Of a stretch of DNA of 33,239 bases, positions 31,640 to 33,239 are shown piece after piece (positions within the stretch are counted from its first letter, which is position 1; every line of letters begins with the position of its first letter). The stretch covers positions 1 through 33,239 of the forward strand of contig DATKYV010000212.1 in the NCBI GenBank assembly GCA_035528275.1, written 5' to 3'. A model generated the notes under the pieces. It made no database searches and had not been told where the DNA came from. It saw nothing but the letters and a program-made list of their open reading frames with translations. The position numbers and the translations under genes were made by a program. This DNA comes from DATKYV01 sp035528275 (GTDB lineage: Bacteria; Acidobacteriota; Terriglobia; UBA7540).

Positions 31640-32002
31640 ATGCCCTTCAAGCGAATAAAACGGTTCCTGTTTGGGCCCACTCCGCGGATCCCGCGCGAGG
31701 AGGCCATGAAGGTCTTCAAGAGGGATCATTTCAAATGCCAGTATTGCGGTCTGGACGGGCTGCACCATTTCAATAACTGGCTTGTTCTGACGATTGACCA
31801 CGTTCATCCCCATGCGCGGGGAGGAGCGCGAAGTCTGGACAACCTGGTGACCGCTTGCCAGCCCTGCAACGTCATCAAGGGGAAGCGGCACTTCGCCTCG
31901 CGTGATGACGCCAAGAAATACGTCCTGGCAAAACGCGAAGAATGGCGCGAGCAGTACCACGCCACGGTGAAGGCCGCAGAGACCGCGGCGGCGTCGCACT
32001 GA
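31640..32002 (+). CDS. Small HNH endonuclease-domain protein
   Basis: 120 residues. Fold elements: FKCQYCGL (first zinc Cys pair), LTIDHVHPHARGG (the HNH His-containing strand: DH then HP-x-xRGG), NLVTACQPCNVIKG (Asn and second Cys pair). This is the HNH_5/McrA-like zinc-bound nuclease fold with catalytic His in IDHVHP. A basic N-terminus (MPFKRIKRFLFG) and a charged helical tail flank it. The start is ATG 31640 after AAGGAGG at 4-5 nt. There is no intron, phage or restriction context, so it is a free-standing HNH protein of unknown target, a type common in soil bacteria. Confidence 0.9.
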   Translation: MPFKRIKRFLFGPTPRIPREEAMKVFKRDHFKCQYCGLDGLHHFNNWLVLTIDHVHPHARGGARSLDNLVTACQPCNVIKGKRHFASRDDAKKYVLAKREEWREQYHATVKAAETAAASH

Positions 32003-32189
32003 GACCCGGTGCGCGACAATTAAACGCCCCGAGGCGGCGGCAAGGCAGTTTGAAACCACCAAGAACCGGATCGAGGCGTGTTTCTTTGAATGACGTTTCC
32101 CGGCCTCGACGCTCCGATGGGGCTGATGAGAGGGGACGGGAATTCTTCCCCGCGCGCAGACCCCGGGCTCGTCCGGCGGAGAGGGTTCC

Positions 32190-33239
32190 TTGAGCGGTCC
32201 ACCTCAGAAACTCCCCCGGCAAGCGCCGGAGGTGATCCGTGTGCCCGTCTTCGACGGCGTCTCGCCGGTGCGGGCGCTGGAATTCGCCTTCTACGACACC
32301 CTGCGTCTGCTCTTCAGCCCATTCGAGGGGCGCCGCTGGGTCAAGCTCAGCGTGGTCTGTTTGTTTCTGGGAGGCGGCACGACCTCCGCGGCATTTCATT
32401 GGAGCCTCGGGACGCTCCCTGCCGAAGTCGGGTTCCAGGAGGCGGTCAGCGACCTTGTCGATTTCATCGCCGGCAATCCTTTACTGATTCTTTCCATTAT
32501 CCTCTTGGGCCTCGGACTCAGTCTGATCCTGTTCTACCTTCGCGCCGTTTTTCGCTTCGTCCTGATCGACAGCATTATCCGAGAAGAAGTGTCAGTGCGG
32601 AAGGCGGCACGCGCGCTCCGCCGTCCTGCCCACTCCTATTTTTTTTGGCTCCTGGGCATTCTGGTGGTGGTGGGGATACTCCTCGGCACGGGAGCCCTAC
32701 TTGCCCTGCCCCATCTGCGCACGGCGGCGGCCGCCGGGACCGGCTCCGTGGTCTTTGTAGCCTTGCTCGCCGGCATCTTCCTGGCCGAAATCGGGATGGG
32801 CCTGTTGGTCGCCTTAGTTGTCACGCTCACGGACGATCTGGTCGCGCCCATCATGTATGCGGAAAGACAACGCTTCTCCACCGCTTGGAAAACGGTCTGG
32901 ACACACTTTCGAGCCGAGCCGCGGACCTTCGGGTTGTATGTTCTTCTCCGATTCTTCATGGCCGTGGCGGTGGGAGCCGCCGTTTTGCTTTTTCTATTTC
33001 CGGCTCTCGTCGCCGTCTTTTCCGGCGCCATCATCAGCGGCGCACTCGTCGTCCTGACCCTGCGGCTGGTGGGCGTGGCCTGGGTTTGGAATCCTCTCAC
33101 CTTGTTTCTGGCATCCCTCGGACTGCTCCTGCTGATGAGCGCGCTGCTGCTCCTCATGAGTGTGGTGGGAATGCCCGGCCAAGTCTTTCTCCAGGATATG
33201 GGAATCCGATTCATCGGCTCGCGCGTGCCGTCACTGGGC
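32190..33239 (+). CDS. Multi-pass membrane protein (3' end cut by window edge)
   Basis: 350 codons to the end of the window without a stop. The cytoplasmic N-terminus (SGPPQKLPRQAPEVIRVPVFDG) leads to a soluble patch ALEFAFYDTLRLLFSPF and then at least six hydrophobic segments (first codons about 53-70, then 90-115, 155-180, 190-215, 255-285, 290-330). Between them are conserved-looking loops such as RFVLIDSIIREEVSVRKAARALRR and DDLVAPIMYAERQRFSTAWKTVW, resembling DUF4013/DUF7544-like integral membrane proteins. The only usable start after the stop at 32127 is TTG 32190, preceded by GAGAGGG. No specific function can be given. Confidence 0.75.
   Translation, partial: MSGPPQKLPRQAPEVIRVPVFDGVSPVRALEFAFYDTLRLLFSPFEGRRWVKLSVVCLFLGGGTTSAAFHWSLGTLPAEVGFQEAVSDLVDFIAGNPLLILSIILLGLGLSLILFYLRAVFRFVLIDSIIREEVSVRKAARALRRPAHSYFFWLLGILVVVGILLGTGALLALPHLRTAAAAGTGSVVFVALLAGIFLAEIGMGLLVALVVTLTDDLVAPIMYAERQRFSTAWKTVWTHFRAEPRTFGLYVLLRFFMAVAVGAAVLLFLFPALVAVFSGAIISGALVVLTLRLVGVAWVWNPLTLFLASLGLLLLMSALLLLMSVVGMPGQVFLQDMGIRFIGSRVPSLG

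Noticed and set aside
1..33239. tRNA, rRNA, prophage, integrase or attachment sites
   Set aside because: No T-loop/anticodon patterns, recombinase genes or duplicated attachment sequences were seen.

Overview
The window is GC-rich and gene-dense, with many GTG and TTG starts and no tRNA, rRNA, CRISPR array or intact transposase. The gene set suggests an uncultured Acidobacteriota bacterium. The clues are the secreted PSMA-like M28 peptidase, the paired M16 peptidases with a LolA-like tail, the three-gene ABC-2 exporter, the sigma-54 regulators and the GT/CA-rich and REP-like intergenic repeats. This assignment is inference from gene style; no marker gene fixes the phylum.

Left part (1-10,827), mostly minus strand: the 3'-truncated histidyl-tRNA synthetase hisS; dcd (dCTP deaminase); a divergent HU-type DNA-binding protein; priA; a 119-bp MITE-like element sitting on the stop codon of a MetF-like gene; a metallophosphoesterase; an inositol-monophosphatase-family enzyme; a MoaD-MoaE fusion (molybdopterin synthase); and a secreted M28 metallopeptidase. 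dcd and HU are fired from back-to-back promoters whose -35 boxes overlap.

Middle (11,266-23,929): a GH88 glycosidase with an SDR dehydrogenase (probable unsaturated uronate use); a YjbQ-family protein behind a GT/CA-rich inverted repeat; an M16 peptidase pair with one active and one degenerate subunit; an ABC-2 exporter (ATPase and two permeases) interrupted by a secreted double-thioredoxin protein; an unknown secreted protein; and a GT4 glycosyltransferase.

Right part (23,936-33,239) is the more accessory region. It holds a DUF4160/DUF2442 gene pair between inverted heptamer arrays, an NtrC-type regulator, two small secreted proteins of unknown role, a second NtrC-type regulator overlapping its histidine kinase, a small HNH nuclease and a truncated multi-pass membrane protein. 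The intergenic spaces of 23,960-28,040 contain at least five copies of a palindromic element: outer stem GTAG.../...CTAC enclosing two hairpins. Together with the DUF4160/DUF2442 cassette, this is the best candidate here for something not yet well described.
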